Of a stretch of DNA of 64,000 nucleotides, positions 27,750 through 38,814 are shown piece after piece. Each line of letters opens with the position of its first letter. Position 1 is the stretch's first letter. The notes under the pieces were generated by a model, which was not told where the DNA came from, did not search any database, and was given only the letters and a program-made list of their open reading frames with translations. The translations under genes were made by a program, and so were the position numbers. The DNA comes from Xanthobacter dioxanivorans (GTDB taxonomy: Bacteria > Pseudomonadota > Alphaproteobacteria > Rhizobiales > Xanthobacteraceae), in contig NZ_CP063362.1 of assembly GCF_016807805.1 (NCBI RefSeq), positions 3,948,501 through 4,012,500 on the forward strand, in the 5' to 3' direction.

Positions 27750-29540
27750 TCAGAACGCCGCTTCGTCCAGCGCCATCATGGAGGCCTTGCCGGCCTTGAT
27801 GGAGCCCCACAGGGCCGCCACTTCCGGCAGGAGCTTCTCCATGTAGAAGCGGGCGGTGGCGATCTTGGCGTCGTAGAAGGCGGCGTCATCCGGGTTGGAG
27901 ACGCGCTTCTCGTAGGCCACTTCCGCCATGCGCACCCACATATAGCCGAGCGCCACGAGGCCGAACAGGCGCAGATATTCGGTGGCGGCGGCGCCGGCCT
28001 CCTCCGGGTCCTTCAGCCCCTTCTCGGCGATGTGGGCGGTGGCGAGCTGGAGCGCGCCGAAAGCCTTCGACAGCGGCGTGATGAGGGGCCCGAGATTCTC
28101 GTCGTCCAGCTTCGCATCCATGTAGGCGAGCACCGGATGGAAGAAGGCGCGCAGGTAGCGGCCCATGTGCGCCGGCAGCTTGCGGCCCACGAGGTCCAGC
28201 GCCTGCACCCCGTTGGTACCCTCGTAGATCATGGCGATGCGCGCGTCGCGCACATATTGCTCCATGCCGTGGTCGCGGATGTAGCCGTGCCCGCCATAGA
28301 CCTGCATGCCCATGGAGGTGGCCTCGAAACCGAGGTCGGTGAACAGGGCCTTCACGATGGGCGTCATCAGCGCGGTGAAGTCCTCCGCCCGCTGGCGCTC
28401 TTGCGGATCCTCGGCGTGCTCCATGAGGTCGAGGGCGCGGGCCACCCAGCCGGCGAGCGCCCGGCAGCCCTCGTTGTAGGCGCGCATGGTCATGAGGGTG
28501 CGGCGCACGTCGGGGTGGACGATGATGGGGTCGGCCGGCTTGTCCGGGTGCTTGGCGCCGGTCAGCGAGCGGCCCTGCAGCCGCTCCCTGGCATAGGCCA
28601 CCGCCGACTGGTAGGCGGCTTCGCCGAGGCCGAGGCCCTGGGTGCCCACCGACAGGCGCTCGGAATTCATCATGGAGAACATGGCGCGCATGCCCTTGTG
28701 GGGCTCGCCCACCAGCCATCCGGTGGCCTCCTCGAACGACATCTGGCAGGTGGACGAGCCGTGGATGCCCATCTTGTGCTCGATGCCGGTGCACAGCACA
28801 CCGTTGCGCGGCCCCGCCGAGCCGTCGGCGCGGGGCAGGAACTTCGGCACCAGGAACAAGGAGATGCCCTTGATGCCCTTGGGGGCGTCCGGCAGGCGGG
28901 CCAGCACGAGATGGACGATGTTCTCGCTCATGTCGTGCTCGCCGGCGGAGATGAAGATCTTGTTGCCGGTGATCTTGTAGCTGCCGTCTCCCTGAGGCTC
29001 CGCCTTGGTGCGCACGAGGCCGAGATCGGTGCCGCACTGGGGCTCCGTGAGGCACATGGAGCCGGACCAGACGCCTTCCACCATTTTCGGCAGGAAGCGG
29101 TCCTTCAGCTCATCCGACGCGTGGCTCAGGAGCGCCCGGTAGGCGCCGTGGGTGAGGCCGGGGCAGATGCCAAAGGCCAAGTTGCCGGAGCAGAGCATCT
29201 CCTCCACCAGCTTGTTTACGCTGGCCGGCAGGCCCTGGCCGCCATATTTCGGATCGCAGGCGATACCGTTCCAGCCGCCCTCGCAGAACGCCTTGTAGGC
29301 TTCCTTGAAGCCCTTGGGCGTGCGCACCACGCCGTTCTCATAGGTGCAGCCCTCAAGGTCCGCCGACTGGTTGAGGGGGGCGAGCACCTCGGTGACGAAT
29401 TTCCCGGCCTCTTCCAGCACCGCGTCGATGAGGTCGGGGGTGACCTCCTCAAGGCCCTTCAGCGTGGAAAGCTCCTCCGAGCCGTGCAGCTCGTGGAGGA
29501 CGAAGCGCATGTCGCGCAGCGGGGGGGTGTAGACCTGCAT
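27750..29540 (-). CDS. Acyl-CoA dehydrogenase, long form (DmdC/FadE-like)
   Basis: This 596-residue flavoenzyme catalyses the first beta-oxidation step. It has the long type with an added C-terminal domain, as in 3-methylmercaptopropionyl-CoA dehydrogenase and related bacterial enzymes. Visible features are MCLTEPQCGTDLGLVRTKA (FAD contact), KIFISAGEHD, VGTQGLGLGEAAYQSAVAYA, MGMQVYGGHGYI and YEGTNGVQALDLVGRKL, whose glutamate fits the catalytic base position. Chain-length preference is unknown. The ATG at 29540 is chosen because the upstream part of the frame lies in a repeat. Confidence 0.93.
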   Translation of the reverse strand: MQVYTPPLRDMRFVLHELHGSEELSTLKGLEEVTPDLIDAVLEEAGKFVTEVLAPLNQSADLEGCTYENGVVRTPKGFKEAYKAFCEGGWNGIACDPKYGGQGLPASVNKLVEEMLCSGNLAFGICPGLTHGAYRALLSHASDELKDRFLPKMVEGVWSGSMCLTEPQCGTDLGLVRTKAEPQGDGSYKITGNKIFISAGEHDMSENIVHLVLARLPDAPKGIKGISLFLVPKFLPRADGSAGPRNGVLCTGIEHKMGIHGSSTCQMSFEEATGWLVGEPHKGMRAMFSMMNSERLSVGTQGLGLGEAAYQSAVAYARERLQGRSLTGAKHPDKPADPIIVHPDVRRTLMTMRAYNEGCRALAGWVARALDLMEHAEDPQERQRAEDFTALMTPIVKALFTDLGFEATSMGMQVYGGHGYIRDHGMEQYVRDARIAMIYEGTNGVQALDLVGRKLPAHMGRYLRAFFHPVLAYMDAKLDDENLGPLITPLSKAFGALQLATAHIAEKGLKDPEEAGAAATEYLRLFGLVALGYMWVRMAEVAYEKRVSNPDDAAFYDAKIATARFYMEKLLPEVAALWGSIKAGKASMMALDEAAF

Positions 29541-29564
29541 GGCGTTGGGCTCCCTTGTTTTTCC

Positions 29565-29700
29565 GTGCCTCCCCTCTCCCCTTGCGGGAGAGGGGTTGGG
29601 GGTGAGGGGTGGCACCGGCGCTCGGATATCCGAACCATGCGCCAAGCGACGCGATACCCCTCACCCTAACCCTCTCCCGCAAGGGGAGAGGGGACGTTCC
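29565..29700. repeat. Inverted pair of CCTCTCCC-type palindromes
   Basis: Two copies of the same hairpin family found in the ugp array lie head to head, at about 29570-29612 and 29656-29696. Each has a stem of about 9 bp with a short TTGC or GCAA loop, and together they form a large imperfect palindrome. A partial third copy is at about 29710-29732. Confidence 0.7.
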
Positions 29701-29757
29701 GGCGCTGAACCCTCACCCGCTTGCGGGGGAGGGGGCGGGGCCGGCAATTCTCCACCC

Positions 29758-29872
29758 CGTCGCCCTCCGGCTTGACCGGAGGGCCCATCTCGCCGCCTGC
29801 CCGGTCTCCGCCGCGTTTTTCCGGCGGGGCCATGGGGGCATGGGCCGTCCGGTCAAGCCGGACGGCGACGGC
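29758..29872. repeat. REP-like doublet between the two beta-oxidation genes
   Basis: The 32-base units 29758-29789 and 29841-29872 are inverted copies matching at 30 of 32 positions, 51 bases apart. Each can form its own hairpin (CTCCGGCTTGACCGGAG core). This is the layout of bacterial REP doublets (BIMEs). No transposase gene is nearby. Confidence 0.75.
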
Positions 29873-29919
29873 GTGTAATCGCCTTCAGCCCCCTGCAAGC
29901 GGGAGCGGGCGGCGCCCCC

Positions 29920-32286
29920 TCAGTTCCGCAGCGGCCGCCCGGTTTCCAGGATGTGCTCGATGCGGTCCAGCGTGGCATTGGTGCGGATGAGCTTCATGAA
30001 GCCTTCCCGCTCCAGCTCCAGCACCCGGGCCGCCGGGACCGGGGCGATGTGGTCGGCATCGCCGCCGGTGAGCACCTCGGCCAGCGCGCCGGACACCACC
30101 TTGTCGTGCTTCGTGGCGAGGCCGCGCTTGGCGAAGCCCTCAACCGCCATCTGCATGGCCACCTTCCCGGACGGGCCGGGCAGGGTGAGGTCGCGGGGCT
30201 TGGGTGGCGTATAGCCATCCACCATGGACAGGGCCTTGGCCTTGGCGTCCGCCAGCAACCGGTCGCGGTTCATGGTGACGCCATCGCTCTCGCGCAGGAA
30301 TTTCAGCTCCTGCGCCTCGGCGGCGGACTTGGCGACGGTGGCGGTGGAGACCGTCTCGAACACCTTGGAGGGCGCCGGCATGGGGCCCTTGGGGAATTTC
30401 GGATCGGACTGCCAGCGCTCCAGCATGGCGGTGCAGCCGCCCCACGCGGGCAGCACGCCGACGCCGCATTCCACGAGGCCGATATAGCTCTCCGCGTGGG
30501 CCTGCACGGCATCCGCGTGCAGCAGGATCTCGCATCCGCCGCCCAGCGCCATGCCGGAGGGGGCGGCGACCACGGGGAAGGGGGCGTACTTCATGTCCTG
30601 ATAGGTCTTCTGGCCGGTGGCCACCAGCTTCTCCACCTCGCCGAACGCGCCGATGTTGCAGGCGAACAGGGCAAGGCCGAGATTGGCCCCGACCGAGAAG
30701 TTCGAGCCCTCGTTATAGATCACGAGCGCCTTGTGCTTCTCCTTCGTGAGCTTCAGCGCCTTGCCGAGCAGGGTGATGATGCCTTCATCCAGCGAGTTGC
30801 TCTTGGAGGTGAATTCGAGGCACACCACCCCGTCGCCGATGTCCCACAGCGCGGCGGAGCCGTTCTTGAGGATGGCCTGAGACTTCAGCTTGATGTCGGA
30901 CAGCAGCAGCACGCCGTCCGGGCGCACCACATCGCGATAGCCGCCGTCGAGGGCGAGGTATTGCCGCGTGCCGTTCTCCACCCGGTAGAAGGGCCTGTCC
31001 GCCGCGAGGGCGAGCAGCGGCGGGATCTCCTCGCCGTCCGCCTTCAGCAGGGAGATGAGGCGGGCGGCGCCGATCTTGTCGATCAGCTCGAACGGTCCCA
31101 GTTTCCAGTTGTAGCCGAGGCGCATGGCGTCATCGATGGCGACGATGTCGTCCGCCGCCTCCGGCACCAGGCGCGCGGCATAGGCGAGCGTGCGCGCCAT
31201 CACCGCGCGGGCGTAGCGGCCGGCCGGGCCGGGCGCGGTGAGGAGGGCGTTGAGATCCTTGCCGCCGCCGTCCTCCAGCTCGGGAACCTGCGGCTTTTCC
31301 TGCGGGCGGTAGGCGCCGGTGGAAAGGTCGATGGCCTCCTTCAGCTTGCCGCCATTCTCGCGGTTGAGGCGGTAGAAGCCGCCCTTGCCCTTGCGGCCGG
31401 TGTAGCCGGTCTCGATCATCCTCGCGATCAGCGGCTCGTCGCGCAGGGTGGCGTGGAACGGGTCGGAGGCGGGCAGCGCCCGCTTCAGCGAGCCCTGCAC
31501 GTGGGGCATCAAATCGAGACCCACGAGGTCGATGAGGCCGAACACCCCGGTCTTGGGGAAGCCGAACGGCCGGCCCATGACCGCGTCCGCCTCCTCCACC
31601 TTCAGGCCGCCGGCAAAGGCCTCTCCCACCGCCAGCTGGAGCCAGTAGGTGCCGAGCCGGTTGGCGATGAAGCCGGGGGTGTCCTTGCAGGTCACCACCG
31701 TCTTGCCCAGCTTCACGTCGGCGAAGCTGGCGACGGCGGCCACCGTGTCCGGATTGGTCTGCGGCCCCGCCACGATCTCCAGGAGCCGCATGTAGCGCGG
31801 CGGGTTGAAGAAGTGGGTGATCAGGAAGTCGCGCCGGAAGCTCTCGGGCAGCCCGGCGGTGAGGTCGCCCAGCGGGATGGTCGAGGTGTTGGAGGACACC
31901 GCGCTGCCCGGCCGGCGCGCGGCCTCGATCTTCGCATAGAGCGCCTGCTTGATGTCGAGCCGCTCGATCACCGCCTCGACGATCCAGTCGCAGGCGGCGA
32001 GGTCGGAAAGATTGTCCTCGATGTTGCCGGGCCGGACCAGCTTCGCCGCGCGCTTGGACATGAACGCGGCGGGATCGGCCTTCAGCAGCTTTTCCACCGC
32101 CGTCTCGGCGATGACGTTGCGGTTGGCGGCGCCCTCGGGGACGATGTCGAGGAGCAGCACCTCGACGCCCGCATTGGCCACATGGGCGGCGATGCCGGCG
32201 CCCATGACGCCGGCGCCGATGACGGCGACCTTCCTGATCGTGCCGGAATTTATCTGGGAATTCACTTGGGAGTTCACCTGGCTCAT
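29920..32286 (-). CDS. 3-hydroxyacyl-CoA dehydrogenase/enoyl-CoA hydratase, FadN-like
   Basis: This 788-residue bifunctional enzyme catalyses the hydration and second oxidation of beta-oxidation. The NAD-binding domain comes first (VAVIGAGVMGAGIAAHVAN at about 20-38, THFFNPPRYMRLLEIV, CKDTPGFIANR), then two 3HCDH C-terminal-like parts. A crotonase-like domain follows from about residue 510 (APFPVVAAPSGMALGGGCEI, GLVECGVGVLPAWGGC). This order is the reverse of E. coli FadB and like FadN of Bacillus. A QVNSQVNSQINSG stretch repeats at the N-terminus. It precedes a gap with repeats and lies 12 bases downstream of the thiolase gene. Confidence 0.93.
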   Translation of the reverse strand: MSQVNSQVNSQINSGTIRKVAVIGAGVMGAGIAAHVANAGVEVLLLDIVPEGAANRNVIAETAVEKLLKADPAAFMSKRAAKLVRPGNIEDNLSDLAACDWIVEAVIERLDIKQALYAKIEAARRPGSAVSSNTSTIPLGDLTAGLPESFRRDFLITHFFNPPRYMRLLEIVAGPQTNPDTVAAVASFADVKLGKTVVTCKDTPGFIANRLGTYWLQLAVGEAFAGGLKVEEADAVMGRPFGFPKTGVFGLIDLVGLDLMPHVQGSLKRALPASDPFHATLRDEPLIARMIETGYTGRKGKGGFYRLNRENGGKLKEAIDLSTGAYRPQEKPQVPELEDGGGKDLNALLTAPGPAGRYARAVMARTLAYAARLVPEAADDIVAIDDAMRLGYNWKLGPFELIDKIGAARLISLLKADGEEIPPLLALAADRPFYRVENGTRQYLALDGGYRDVVRPDGVLLLSDIKLKSQAILKNGSAALWDIGDGVVCLEFTSKSNSLDEGIITLLGKALKLTKEKHKALVIYNEGSNFSVGANLGLALFACNIGAFGEVEKLVATGQKTYQDMKYAPFPVVAAPSGMALGGGCEILLHADAVQAHAESYIGLVECGVGVLPAWGGCTAMLERWQSDPKFPKGPMPAPSKVFETVSTATVAKSAAEAQELKFLRESDGVTMNRDRLLADAKAKALSMVDGYTPPKPRDLTLPGPSGKVAMQMAVEGFAKRGLATKHDKVVSGALAEVLTGGDADHIAPVPAARVLELEREGFMKLIRTNATLDRIEHILETGRPLRN

Positions 32287-32298
32287 GACGCGCCTCCC

Positions 32299-33447
<1,149 letters not shown>

Positions 33448-33515
33448 GGGCTCTCCTGCCTGTCTTGTGTGTTTGTTCCGCGCCGTTTGCGCGGTGCGGC
33501 CGAATTGCGATTCGG

Positions 33516-33953
33516 TCAGCCGGCGGCCTTCTTCTGGGCTGCCTCCTGCGCGAGGGCAGACATCGCCTGCTCCTCGATTTCCTTCAGTTCCATGATGGAT
33601 TCTTCCAGGGCGAGGCGCTGGTCCTCAAGCATTTCGAGGCGCGCCTGCACCTTCTTGACCAGCAGCCTGATCTGCTCGGCCTGGCTCGAATCCATGTCGT
33701 AGAGATCGAGGTATTCCTTGATCTCGCGCAGGGAGAAGCCGAGCCGCTTGCCGCGCAGGATGAGCACCATCCGCGCCCGGTCGCGCTTGGTGTAGACCCG
33801 CATGGTCCCCGCCCGGCGGGGGGTGATGAGGCCCTTGTCCTCGTAGAACCGGATGGTGCGGGGCGTGATCGAGAGGTCGCGCGCCAGCTCGGTGACCGTG
33901 AAGAACGTGTCCGTCAGGGCCGAGCCGGCTCCGCGCTTGCCTGTGGATGTCAC
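33516..33953 (-). CDS. MerR-family regulator of the fatty-acid genes (LiuR-like)
   Basis: The 145-residue protein has a MerR winged helix at about residues 18-85 (FFTVTELARDLSITPRTIRF, EDKGLITPRRAG, RRAGTMRVYTKRDRARM). A coiled-coil of about 45 residues follows (QAEQIRLLVKKVQARLEMLE) and the tail ends KKAAG without metal cysteines. Such regulators in proteobacteria control fatty-acid or branched-chain catabolism and respond to acyl-CoA. The start is GTG at 33953, only seven bases after a TGACGTATAGG box shared with the fadL upstream region. If that box is the -10 element, the mRNA would be nearly leaderless. Confidence 0.88.
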   Translation of the reverse strand: MTSTGKRGAGSALTDTFFTVTELARDLSITPRTIRFYEDKGLITPRRAGTMRVYTKRDRARMVLILRGKRLGFSLREIKEYLDLYDMDSSQAEQIRLLVKKVQARLEMLEDQRLALEESIMELKEIEEQAMSALAQEAAQKKAAG

Positions 33954-33960
33954 TGGTTCA

Positions 33961-33971
33961 CCTATACGTCA
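33961..33971 (-). promoter_or_regulatory. Box shared with fadL: TGACGTATAGG before merR
   Basis: Reading on the minus strand, TGACGTATAGG lies seven bases before the start codon of the MerR gene. The same 11 bases occur on the plus strand at 34203-34213 before fadL. A common regulator site is the simplest explanation. Confidence 0.55.
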
Positions 33972-34201
33972 TCTGTCGGCCCCGAAGATACATGCTTTGA
34001 CCTTGGGCGCAAGACTGCAATCGCGCCGTTTCCATCGCGATTGCGTCAATGCGGCGACGCGGGCTGTCGAGCGCCGACGCCCGCGTCGCCGCCCGACAGC
34101 CCGCAGATGTGGCGGACATGCAACGCAATCGAAATTCGCCAGTTCGGCGCACGTAAGTTAGAAAGAGCTGGTTGACGTGGCTGTTCCTTTAGGCATGCTG
34201 G

Positions 34202-34233
34202 GTGACGTATAGGGCACCGTAAAAACCTATAGT
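34202..34233 (+). promoter_or_regulatory. MerR-type promoter candidate of fadL
   Basis: GTGACG at 34202-34207 and TATAGT at 34228-34233 are 20 bases apart, longer than usual, as at MerR-controlled promoters. The inverted repeat TATAGG (34208-34213) and CCTATA (34226-34231) falls between and across them. The upstream part contains the TGACGTATAGG box shared with merR. Confidence 0.5.
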
Positions 34234-34283
34234 GCACCGCAACGTGCCGGGCCCTGGGGAAACAGTCGGAGGAGGGGTGACCC

Positions 34284-35603
34284 ATGACGATGCGCAAGTG
34301 GGCCGTGCGGGCGGCACCGGCACTTGCTCTTCCCGCGATCATGATCGCGGCCGGAGAGGCGAGCGCTGGCGGATTCGGTCTGCGTGAGCAGAGCGCCTAT
34401 TACCAGGGCACATCCTTCGCCGGCGATGCCGCGGGTGGGGCCGGCCTCGCCTCCATGTTCTGGAACCCGGCGGCGCTGAGCTTCGCGCCGGGCCTGAGCG
34501 TGGAAGGCAACGTCACCTATATCGCGCCGCACGCGTCCGTGGACGTGTTCAGCGCCACGGCGCCCCTCACCGGCGCCAGCCTCGGCAATCTCGGGGTCGG
34601 CGACATCGTTGACAACGGGACCCTGCCGACCTCCTACATGACCTATGCCGGCGAACGGTGGTCGGTGGGCCTCGCCGTCACCTCGCCCTACGGGCTGGTG
34701 ACGGATGCGCCCTGCAACTGGTCGGGCCGCTATTACGGCTGCTACAGCCGCATCTTCGACATGAACGTGCAGGGCTCCTTCGCCTACAAGGTCACGGACT
34801 GGCTCACCCTCGGCGCGGGCGTGAACGTCAACTATATCGACGCGCGGCTCAGCAACGCGCAGTTCACCGGCTTCGCGCCGCCCGCGAACAATCTCTACGC
34901 GCAGGTGGATGGCGACGACATCGGCTACGGCTTCAACCTCGGCGCGCTGGTGACCCTCGCGCCGGGAACGACGGTCGGTATCGGCTACCGTTCTTCCATC
35001 AGCCAGGACCTGGGCGGCACGCTCGGCATCTCCCTCGCCAACATCGTGCCCCTGAACAAGCTCCACGCCACGGCTGCGCTGACCCTGCCGGACCAGGTCA
35101 CCGCCTCCTTCCGCTCCCAGCTGGACCCGAGCTGGACCATCCTCGGCACCGTGGAGTGGACCAACTGGTCCACGGTCCAGCAGCTCGTGGTGAAGTCCCG
35201 AGGCGTGCCGGTCAGCACGCTCGACCTCCAGTGGAACGATGGCTGGTTCTTCTCCGGCGGCGTCGAATATCAGTGGGATCCGAAGCTCGCGCTGCGCGCC
35301 GGCCTCGCCTACGAGCTGACGCCCGTGCCTGATTCGACGCGCTCGCCGCGCCTGCCCGACACCAACCGGCTGTGGCTCTCGGCCGGCCTCACCTACAACT
35401 TCACGCCGCAGTTCTCCGTGGACTTCGCCTATAGCCACATCTTCGGCGAGAACAGCCCGATCACGCTCTCTCCCGCCGATCCCTCCAATGCGCTGCGCGG
35501 CACGCTCATCGCCGAGGTGAACGACGGCTACGTGGACATCGTGTCGGTGGGCCTGCGCTACAAGTTCGACAGCCCGGCCGGGACGGCGCTGGCCATGAAG
35601 TGA
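34284..35603 (+). CDS. fadL: Outer-membrane long-chain fatty acid transporter FadL
   Basis: The 439-residue outer-membrane protein has a signal peptide ending GEASA and the FadL N-terminal hatch GGFGLREQSAYYQGTSFA. The conserved NPA (FWNPAALSF) follows near residue 56, and then amphipathic strands of a 14-strand barrel (LSVEGNVTYIAP, YRSSISQDLGGTLG, FSGGVEYQWDPKLALRAGL). It ends VSVGLRYKFDSPAGTALAMK. It imports hydrophobic compounds, probably long-chain fatty acids, in line with neighbouring beta-oxidation genes. The ATG at 34284 follows the GGAGGAGG ribosome site. Confidence 0.93.
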   Translation: MTMRKWAVRAAPALALPAIMIAAGEASAGGFGLREQSAYYQGTSFAGDAAGGAGLASMFWNPAALSFAPGLSVEGNVTYIAPHASVDVFSATAPLTGASLGNLGVGDIVDNGTLPTSYMTYAGERWSVGLAVTSPYGLVTDAPCNWSGRYYGCYSRIFDMNVQGSFAYKVTDWLTLGAGVNVNYIDARLSNAQFTGFAPPANNLYAQVDGDDIGYGFNLGALVTLAPGTTVGIGYRSSISQDLGGTLGISLANIVPLNKLHATAALTLPDQVTASFRSQLDPSWTILGTVEWTNWSTVQQLVVKSRGVPVSTLDLQWNDGWFFSGGVEYQWDPKLALRAGLAYELTPVPDSTRSPRLPDTNRLWLSAGLTYNFTPQFSVDFAYSHIFGENSPITLSPADPSNALRGTLIAEVNDGYVDIVSVGLRYKFDSPAGTALAMK

Positions 35604-35840
35604 GGGCCCGGGCGGGGCGTCCGCCAGGATGCCCGCCGGTCTACCTCCAGGTACACCCGCAAGGGGCGGGGAGGGGCGCCGTGGCGCCGCTCCCCCAAGG
35701 CGCGGCGCAGGCCGCCGCGTTCCGCAGGGTCATCGCGATGCCGGCGCAATCGTGCCGGATAGTGCGTGACGCAAGGTTGCCGGCATTTGCCGCTGCGCGT
35801 ACGCAAATCAGAAGACGGCGCCGGCGGAGGGAGGAAATCC

Positions 35841-37490
35841 ATGCTCCAGCGCACCGATGGCGGCTTCGCTTCAGCCGCCCCCGTGCCCGAGCTGCTTGAT
35901 GCCAGCGTCGCCGAGTTCGGCGCGCGCAACGCACTCAGCTTCTTCGGCCGAAAATGGACCTATTCCGAACTGGGCGCGCTCGTGGACAGGGTGGCGGCCG
36001 GGCTACAGGCAAACGGGGTGCAGAAGGGCACGAAGGTCGGCCTGTGCCTGCCCAACACGCCCTATTCCGTCATCTTCTTCTTCGCCATCATGAAGGCCGG
36101 CGGCACGGTGGTGAACTTCAGCCCGCTTTATGTGGAGCGGGAGCTGAGGCACCAGATCCGCGATTCCGGCACGCTGATGATGGTGGTGCCGGACCTCAGG
36201 CTCATCCATTCGCGCGTCGCCGCGGTGGCGCGGGAGGCGGGGCTTCAGCGCGTCATCGTGTGCCCCATGGCGGGGATCCTGCCCTTTCCCAAGGGGTTGC
36301 TGTTCAACCTGTTCAAGCGCAAGGACAAGGCCGTCTACAGCCGCGGCGACGGGCTGCACCTGCCTTATGCCGACCTGCTGCGGCACGCAGACCGCCCCGC
36401 CCCGGTCGCGGTCGATCCCGAGCAGGACGTGGCGGTCCTGCAATATACCGGCGGCACCACGGGCGTTCCGAAGGGCGCGATGCTCACCCATGGCAACGTC
36501 TCGGCGAACGCCCGCCAGCTCGTCGCCCATGCCGACTGCCGAAGCATCGGCGTGACCCGCGTGGTGGGGGTGCTGCCGCTGTTCCACGTCTTCGCGATGC
36601 AGACGGTGATGCTCATCCCCATCTGCCTCGGGGCGGAGATCGTGCTGGTGCCGCGATTCCAGCTCTCCGACCTGCTCGACACCATCGAGCGGGAGAAGCC
36701 CACCATGTTTCCCGGCGTGCCCACCATCTACGGGGCCATCAACAACGTCCCCGGCATTGAAAAGCGGGACCTGTCCTCCCTCACCCTCTGCATCTCCGGC
36801 GGTGCCCCCCTGCCGCAGGACGTGCGCGAGCGGTTCCAGCAGATCACCGGCTGCCGGCTGGTGGAGGGCTACGGCCTGAGCGAGACGGCGCCGGTGGTGA
36901 GCGCCAATCCGCCGCTCGGCCTGGTGAAGGACGGATCGGTGGGCACCGCCCTGCCGCAGACGGTGATCGAGATCCGCAGTCTCACCGATCCCTCCCGCAT
37001 CCTCGGGCCCGGCGAGAAGGGCGAGGTGTGCGTGCGCGGGCCGCAGGTGATGAAGGGCTATTTCAACCGCCCGGAGGAGACCGCCAACGCCTTCATCGAC
37101 GGGGCGCTCAGGACCGGCGATGTGGGCTATCTGGATACCGACGGCTATCTCTTCCTCGTGGACCGCATCAAGGACGTGATCCTGTGCGGCGGCTACAACG
37201 TCTATCCGCGGGTGATCGAGGAGGCGCTCTATCTGCATCCCGCCGTGGCCGAGGCGGTGGCCATCGGCGTCGCCGACAGCTATCGCGGCCAGGCGCCCAA
37301 GGCCTTCGTCACCCTGAGGGCCGGGACCGAGGCGACGCCGGAGGAACTGATGACCTTCCTCGCCGCTCAGATCTCCAAGATCGAGATGCCGAAGGCGGTG
37401 GAGATCCGCGACAGCCTGCCCAAGAGCGTGGTCGGAAAGCTCTCCAAGAAGGAGCTGGTGGAGGAGGAGCGCCAGCGCGCGGAAGGCTGA
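35841..37490 (+). CDS. Long-chain fatty-acid-CoA ligase (AMP-binding)
   Basis: This 549-residue adenylate-forming enzyme activates fatty acids to acyl-CoA. It has the P-loop [16 protein letters not shown] near 200, [10 protein letters not shown] near 345, the [18 protein letters not shown] hinge region and the C-terminal lysine in [19 protein letters not shown] before the ATG at 35841 sets the start; the frame is open further upstream without conservation. It follows fadL by 237 bases on the same strand, so import and activation are adjacent. Confidence 0.92.
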   Translation: MLQRTDGGFASAAPVPELLDASVAEFGARNALSFFGRKWTYSELGALVDRVAAGLQANGVQKGTKVGLCLPNTPYSVIFFFAIMKAGGTVVNFSPLYVERELRHQIRDSGTLMMVVPDLRLIHSRVAAVAREAGLQRVIVCPMAGILPFPKGLLFNLFKRKDKAVYSRGDGLHLPYADLLRHADRPAPVAVDPEQDVAVLQYTGGTTGVPKGAMLTHGNVSANARQLVAHADCRSIGVTRVVGVLPLFHVFAMQTVMLIPICLGAEIVLVPRFQLSDLLDTIEREKPTMFPGVPTIYGAINNVPGIEKRDLSSLTLCISGGAPLPQDVRERFQQITGCRLVEGYGLSETAPVVSANPPLGLVKDGSVGTALPQTVIEIRSLTDPSRILGPGEKGEVCVRGPQVMKGYFNRPEETANAFIDGALRTGDVGYLDTDGYLFLVDRIKDVILCGGYNVYPRVIEEALYLHPAVAEAVAIGVADSYRGQAPKAFVTLRAGTEATPEELMTFLAAQISKIEMPKAVEIRDSLPKSVVGKLSKKELVEEERQRAEG

Positions 37491-37550
37491 GGCACACCTG
37501 CGCCGCAGGGCATTCGGGGCCATTGCCGGTCCGGCCGAATGCCCGCCATC

Positions 37551-37579
37551 TTGCTTCATGAAGCCGGCTCGCGTATATG
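37551..37579 (+). promoter_or_regulatory. Candidate promoter of the rpsB-tsf cluster
   Basis: TTGCTT at 37551-37556 and TATATG at 37574-37579 are 17 bases apart. It leaves a leader of about 95 bases before the rpsB start. No leader structure is recognised. Confidence 0.5.
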
Positions 37580-37680
37580 GCCGGCCATTCCGCACGCGGA
37601 CATCAGGCCCTCAAGGCCATCCGGTGCCCCTCTCCATTGGTGGGGGTACGTCCGCGGAGGCTCAACCGGAGAATACCAAA

Positions 37681-38688
37681 GTGGCGCTTCCCGATTATTC
37701 GATGCGTCAGCTTCTCGAAGCTGGCGTGCACTTCGGACATCAGTCCCATCGCTGGAATCCGAAGATGGCTCCGTACATCTTCGGTGTCCGCAACAACATC
37801 CACATCCTCGACCTGTCGCAGACCGTGCCCGCGCTGCATCGCGCGCTGCAGGCGGTCTCCGATACGGTGGCCCAGGGCGGGCGCGTGCTGTTCGTCGGCA
37901 CCAAGCGCCAGGCCCAGGAGCAGGTGGCGGACGCCGCCCGCCGCTCCGCCCAGTATTATGTGAACTCCCGCTGGCTCGGCGGCATGCTCACCAACTGGAA
38001 GACCATCTCCAACTCCATCGCCCGGCTGAAGAAGCTGGAGGAGATGCTGGCCGCCCCCGAGGCGGGCTCCGGCTACACCAAGAAGGAGCGCCTGACGCTC
38101 TCCCGTGAAAAGGAGAAGCTGGACAAGGCGCTCGGCGGCATCCGCGACATGGGCGGCCTGCCGGACCTGCTGTTCGTCATCGACACGAACAAGGAAGACA
38201 TCGCGGTGAAGGAGGCCCAGCGCCTCGGCATCCCGGTGGCGGCCATCCTCGACACCAATTGCGATCCGGACGGCATCGCCTTCCCGGTGCCGGGCAATGA
38301 CGACGCCGGCCGCGCCATCCAGCTCTATTGCGACCTCATCGCCCGCGCCGCCATCGACGGCATCGGCCGCGGCCACACCGACCTCGGCGGCTACGACATG
38401 GGCGCCGAGGAGGCCCCGCTGGTGGAGGACCTGCCGGTCGAGGCCGGCGCGTGGTCGACCTTCGAGCCCCTGTCGGGTCCGCGCGGCGTCGCCGACGACT
38501 TGAAGAAGCTCACCGGCGTCAGCCCCGAGATCGAGCAGAAGCTGAACGATCTCGGCGTGTTCCACTTCGGCCAGGTGGCGGGCCTCGACGCGATCGACGC
38601 CCACCGCATCGGCGAGGAAGTGGGACTGCCCGGCCGCGTCGACGGCTGGGTGGCCCAGGCCAAGGAGATGTCTGCCGAGGTGGAGTGA
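37681..38688 (+). CDS. rpsB: 30S ribosomal protein S2
   Basis: S2 of the small ribosomal subunit, 335 residues. The family start [20 protein letters not shown] defines the GTG at 37681, which lies directly after AACCGGAGAATACCAAA. S2 landmarks are [21 protein letters not shown] and [20 protein letters not shown]. The last 80 residues form the extension seen in Hyphomicrobiales, with a helix-hairpin-helix-like [20 protein letters not shown]. It heads the cluster with tsf, pyrH and frr. Confidence 0.96.
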   Translation: MALPDYSMRQLLEAGVHFGHQSHRWNPKMAPYIFGVRNNIHILDLSQTVPALHRALQAVSDTVAQGGRVLFVGTKRQAQEQVADAARRSAQYYVNSRWLGGMLTNWKTISNSIARLKKLEEMLAAPEAGSGYTKKERLTLSREKEKLDKALGGIRDMGGLPDLLFVIDTNKEDIAVKEAQRLGIPVAAILDTNCDPDGIAFPVPGNDDAGRAIQLYCDLIARAAIDGIGRGHTDLGGYDMGAEEAPLVEDLPVEAGAWSTFEPLSGPRGVADDLKKLTGVSPEIEQKLNDLGVFHFGQVAGLDAIDAHRIGEEVGLPGRVDGWVAQAKEMSAEVE

Positions 38689-38738
38689 CCCGAAATCGGG
38701 TGACCTTGTCGCAGATCTGAAAGCGAATCGAGAGTAAT

Positions 38739-38757
38739 GGGGCGCTTGGGGCGCCCC
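38739..38757 (+). other. Hairpin between rpsB and tsf
   Basis: GGGGCGC (38739-38745) and GCGCCCC (38751-38757) form a perfect 7-bp stem with a 5-base loop. No T-run follows. It may reduce read-through or protect the 3' end of the rpsB mRNA. Confidence 0.45.
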
Positions 38758-38814
38758 CGCGGCCGGCTCGGGCTCACCCCTGGCCGGCCGTGGTGCGAGA
38801 AGAAGGGATTGAAC

